DNA from: Paenibacillus solanacearum
GTDB taxonomy: Bacteria; Bacillota; Bacilli; Paenibacillales; NBRC-103111
Assembly: GCF_910593845.1 (NCBI RefSeq)
Contig: NZ_CAJVAS010000003.1
Coordinates: 124,001 to 188,000, forward strand
DNA: 64,000 nucleotides
Direction: 5' to 3'
Below the pieces are notes generated by a model, which saw only the letters and a list, made by a program, of their open reading frames with translations, searched no databases and was not told the origin of the DNA. The translations under genes were made by a program, and so were the position numbers. This document shows, one piece after another, positions 61,534 through 64,000 of the stretch; positions within the stretch are counted from its first letter, which is position 1, and the number at the start of each line of letters is the position of its first letter.

Positions 61534-61592
61534 ATGACAAAAAAAACTGGCCTCTTAATGACATGTACTTCTTATAGATTAACTGGTATAGT
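61534..61592 (+). promoter_or_regulatory. AraC-type promoter P4 feeding leader E
   Basis: ATGACA at 61534-61539 and 61558-61563, 24 bp apart (CAAAATGACAAA, TTAATGACATG). TATAGT (61587-61592) begins 29 bp after the start of the second box, which abuts the -35 position. The first box context is the same 12 bases as in P3. Confidence 0.65.
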
Positions 61593-61629
61593 TCAAATAA
61601 CAAATAAATCCTTTTTAAATTATAGTTTT

Positions 61630-61688
61630 GTCGTCCTGACAACTGGAGACACGAGTGATGCGAGCGTTTGGCATTCTCGTGTCTTTTT
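61630..61688 (+). promoter_or_regulatory. 5' leader with overlapping hairpins (attenuator E)
   Basis: GTC-G-TCC (61630-61636) can pair with GGAGAC (61645-61650). Alternatively AGACACGAG (61647-61655) pairs with CTCGTGTCT (61676-61684), with an inner ATGC/GCAT stem and a T6 run, forming an intrinsic terminator. GAGACAC is shared with leader D. Confidence 0.6.
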
Positions 61689-61810
61689 TCTCGAGGTCTG
61701 ATGTAACAGCGGATTCATCAGCATGGAAACATAGGAGGGAAAGCATGAATAATATCGGGAAAGCCGCCGTCGCGCGTGATAACGCAAATGTTCATTATGG
61801 GGGAGTTCAA

Positions 61811-63076
61811 ATGCGAAATACAATGAGGATCTTGGGTTTAACGCTTACGGCGGTTGTTGCCGCTTCAGGCTGCTCCCAGAAAGAGGAGGCAGCGAAAGCC
61901 GCCAGCGGGCAAGCACCCGACAACCGTCCGGTGACGGTCGTAGCGGAATTGTCCGCGGCTTATAAAGAAACGTTTGACAGGTATTTGGTGCCAGTGCTCC
62001 AATCCAAGCTGCCGCACATTACATTGGAATACCAGGATCAGAAGCCATCGCTTCAGGAGAAAATCGTTGCCGGAACGGTGCCCGATATTGTGCTGCCGAA
62101 CGGGAACTTGAGACCGATCCTTGATCTTAACCTTCAATATGATTTAACCGAGTTGATTAAGAAATATAATTTCGATCTGACCAAGCTCGATCCATCCTTA
62201 ATTAAAAGCATTCAAGCCTACGGCACGAAGGGCGAGATTTACGCGCTGCCCGGCGATCGAAGCGTGAAAGTGCTGCTGTACAATAAAGATATTTTCAATA
62301 AGTTTAACGTTCCCTACCCGAAGGACGGCATGAGCTGGGAGGAAGTGATTGCTCTGGCCAAACGATTGACCCGTACCGATAACGGAGTCAACTATTACGG
62401 ATTAAACCCGTCGAGCAACGGCTTTTTGAAATCGCAGCTTCAATTGCCTGTGTTCGACAAGGACGATAAAGCGCAGCTGCATACCCAGGGGTGGCAGCTG
62501 CTGGCGTCCACATGGAAAGCGATCTACGATATTCCCGGCAATAATGCAACCGGAGCGGCCCGCGACCTGTTCTCCAAAGACCGGAACACGGCCATGCTGA
62601 TCAACAATTCGTCATGGCTGCTGCGCAATTCGCTTCCGGATTTCAATTGGGACTATGTGACGATGCCGACATTCGATAATAAGCTTGTGTCGGATTTGTT
62701 CGGATCCAGCTTTTCGATCACCTCGGGCAGCAAAGTGAAGGACGCGGCATTCCAGGTCATTTCGCTGTATTACTCGGACGAGGTTCAAACCGCCATCTCT
62801 AAGGATGCGGCGCTCGTCATCGGGTCTACGGTTCCGGACATTCAGAAGCAGTATGGGGTGAATGTCGCAGCCGCTCAAGGGAAAAACGTGAAAGCGGATT
62901 TCGGCGGGCAAGCCGCGACGAAGGTGGTGGAGCCGTTCGACTATGTCGCGAATCCGATTCTCAACGAAGCGTTCAATGCCATCGCTGCCGGGAAAACGGA
63001 TATCAATACGGCACTCCGGGAAGCGGAGGAAAAGGTTAACCTGAAAGTATTGGAGGAAAAAGCGCGGCTGAAGTAG
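61811..63076 (+). CDS. Extracellular solute-binding lipoprotein (family 1), orphan
   Basis: A 421-residue membrane-anchored sugar-binding protein with lipobox AASGC (Cys at 21). VPDIVLPNG, KVLLYNKDIFNKFN, VPYPKDGMSWEE and DINTALREAEEKVNLKV are shared with the other three lipoproteins. The ATG at 61811 gives a normal lipoprotein signal and follows GGGGGAG; an in-frame ATG at 61745 has an even better site (GGAGGG) but would add 22 residues before the signal. Both could be used. It sits behind promoter P4 and leader E, between an AraC remnant and a PhyH remnant, with no permease genes. The 61147-61744 stretch holds the remnant, P4 and leader E. Confidence 0.91.
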   Translation: MRNTMRILGLTLTAVVAASGCSQKEEAAKAASGQAPDNRPVTVVAELSAAYKETFDRYLVPVLQSKLPHITLEYQDQKPSLQEKIVAGTVPDIVLPNGNLRPILDLNLQYDLTELIKKYNFDLTKLDPSLIKSIQAYGTKGEIYALPGDRSVKVLLYNKDIFNKFNVPYPKDGMSWEEVIALAKRLTRTDNGVNYYGLNPSSNGFLKSQLQLPVFDKDDKAQLHTQGWQLLASTWKAIYDIPGNNATGAARDLFSKDRNTAMLINNSSWLLRNSLPDFNWDYVTMPTFDNKLVSDLFGSSFSITSGSKVKDAAFQVISLYYSDEVQTAISKDAALVIGSTVPDIQKQYGVNVAAAQGKNVKADFGGQAATKVVEPFDYVANPILNEAFNAIAAGKTDINTALREAEEKVNLKVLEEKARLK

Positions 63077-63112
63077 ACGCCGCAATAGCAGAGCGTGCTC
63101 GCGTGATCATGT

Positions 63113-63220
63113 CGGGGTATAGCCGCCTGGATGGCCGTCGATGCAGCCGGCGATGAGAACGGCTGCCGTTCCTACATTTGCCACTATGAGTGCTTCTCCA
63201 TCTTGCGATTGGCAAAGGAA
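63113..63220 (+). pseudogene. PhyH-family dioxygenase remnant with internal deletion
   Basis: A plus-strand frame reads AAWMAVDAAGDENGC and then directly RSYICHYECFS. In the intact PhyH protein at 48383, GAWIALDRADTENGC and RRAYVCHY are about 90 residues apart, so the middle with the distal iron ligand has been lost. No start codon precedes it. It lies just after the lipoprotein stop. Confidence 0.72.
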
Positions 63221-63279
63221 GGCGGCTTGTCCGGTTCTCGATTATTGATCGTGAAAAGGAAGCGTGTATAGGTTTGACG

Positions 63280-63307
63280 AACCGCCTTTTCACCAAGGCG
63301 GTTTTTT
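63280..63307. terminator. Intrinsic terminator between convergent genes
   Basis: AACCGCCTT (63280-63288) and AAGGCGGTT (63295-63303) form a perfect 9-bp stem followed by TTTT; it can also serve the convergent glycosylase gene. Confidence 0.85.
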
Positions 63308-63315
63308 CGTAAATT

Positions 63316-64000
63316 TTATGAATAATCGGCTTCAGATGACGGCTCTTGCAGCATTTCGGCTGCCGCGGATCCCGCTTGAACCAAGCCGATATTGATTGCT
63401 TCCCATAAGTAGAGGGATACGATGGAGCGATAAGGCTTCCATTCGTGATGCTTGCGCTGCAATGGAGCTGTCCCATCGCTCTCTTCCGAAGCATACAGCC
63501 ATTCCGCGGCACGTTGAAGTCCCCTGTCCCCGAAGGATAGAACATCCTGTCTCCCCAAGTAGAATATGAGAAACATCTCCGCAGTCCACCGGCCAATCCC
63601 CTTGACTGAGGTTAATAATCGAATAACTTCCTCATCCTCCAGCCCGCCAAACGTTTGAAAGTCAAGCAAGCCTTCCTTTACCCGCTCAGCGACATTCCGG
63701 ATGTAGCTGAGCTTGTTCCTGGACAGTCCCGCAGAGCGCAAGTGCTCCTCATCTGCGGCTATGACGCTATCCGGCGTAATCGTTCCGCATATCCGTTCTA
63801 CCCGGTGAAAGATCGTTGCAGCGGCTTTGACCGAAAGCTGCTGCCCGACCAATGATTTCGTCAAGTATGTAAAACCATCTTGCTGACCTTCCATGCGGAT
63901 GTGCCCGATCCGAGCGACCAGCTTGTCCAGTAAAGGATCGTTTTTGCAAAATCCACGCATACAGTGGTGGTTTGGATGAATATCGAACAGATATCGCAAT
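63316..64000 (-). CDS. DNA-3-methyladenine glycosylase, AlkA-type HhH-GPD (5' partial)
   Basis: The frame is open to the end of the window, so the start lies beyond it or is the TTG at 63999. At least 227 residues belong to the HhH-GPD superfamily of base-excision glycosylases: SLVGQQLSVKAAATIFHRVE, then the helix-hairpin-helix LTSVKGIGRWTAEMFLIFYL and GRQDVLSFGDRGLQRAAEWL with the catalytic Asp of the GD motif. It removes alkylated bases from DNA. Convergent with the lipoprotein/PhyH-remnant unit. Confidence 0.92.
   Translation of the reverse strand, partial: LRYLFDIHPNHHCMRGFCKNDPLLDKLVARIGHIRMEGQQDGFTYLTKSLVGQQLSVKAAATIFHRVERICGTITPDSVIAADEEHLRSAGLSRNKLSYIRNVAERVKEGLLDFQTFGGLEDEEVIRLLTSVKGIGRWTAEMFLIFYLGRQDVLSFGDRGLQRAAEWLYASEESDGTAPLQRKHHEWKPYRSIVSLYLWEAINIGLVQAGSAAAEMLQEPSSEADYS

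Overview
The window looks like chromosomal DNA from a GC-rich, spore-former-type Bacillota of the Paenibacillus/Cohnella kind. The reasons are strong AAGGAGG ribosome-binding sites, frequent TTG/GTG starts, cre-like catabolite-repression sites, lipobox solute-binding proteins, many AraC and LacI regulators, and family members typical of that group (CYP102-type P450, YhaM exonuclease, YvbH-like PH protein). No tRNA, rRNA, CRISPR array, IS element or phage gene was seen. This is an accessory sugar-uptake and polysaccharide region mixed with house-keeping and resistance genes.

Layout. 1-4.6 kb: the reductase end of a self-sufficient P450, a LacI regulator, and a large FAD-dependent oxidoreductase whose promoter carries three GTTAAC repeats. 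4.8-9.1 kb: two paralogous secreted helveticin-J-family proteins, each behind the same kind of promoter, cre-like operator and terminator-containing leader, with a cytoplasmic-looking sulfatase between them. 9.3-12.4 kb: a serine hydrolase and a secreted 5'-nucleotidase. 12.8-20.8 kb: a solute-binding lipoprotein, an AraC regulator, and divergently a secreted sulfatase, a Gfo/Idh/MocA dehydrogenase and a secreted GH43 enzyme; this looks like a sulfated-polysaccharide locus. 21-33 kb: a two-component system, a carboxylesterase, a heterodimeric ABC exporter, a SnoaL-like protein, a CGNR regulator divergent from a 14-TM MFS pump, and a frameshifted serine hydrolase. 33-41 kb: an MFS transporter divergent from a LysR regulator, a PH-domain protein, a hydroxyacid dehydrogenase, a mannose-6-phosphate isomerase, a uridine-kinase-like protein and YhaM.

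41-63 kb is the most unusual part. A LacI regulator and a divergent lipoprotein/double-FAD oxidoreductase operon share a near-identical 25-bp operator. Then come AraC regulators, a PhyH dioxygenase, a four-gene operon of three TIM-barrel isomerases and a Gfo/Idh dehydrogenase, an LLM flavin monooxygenase with another Gfo/Idh dehydrogenase, two more orphan lipoproteins, and a class II UvrA-like protein. The window ends in an AlkA-type DNA glycosylase.

The main result is a repeated module. Four promoters (near 49.45, 49.73, 54.45 and 61.56 kb) have two ATGACA boxes, 24 bp apart in three of them, with a -10 element 29-30 bp after the start of the second box. Five transcription units carry a 5' leader in which a small hairpin shares bases with the 5' arm of an intrinsic terminator, which is the layout of a transcription attenuator. 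One module copy (61.2-63.2 kb) has a decayed AraC gene and a decayed PhyH gene flanking an intact lipoprotein. Another site (49.4-49.7 kb) keeps promoter, leader and ribosome-binding site but has no lipoprotein. All four lipoproteins are paralogues and none has a permease gene beside it. The ligand or trigger of the leaders cannot be read from the sequence.
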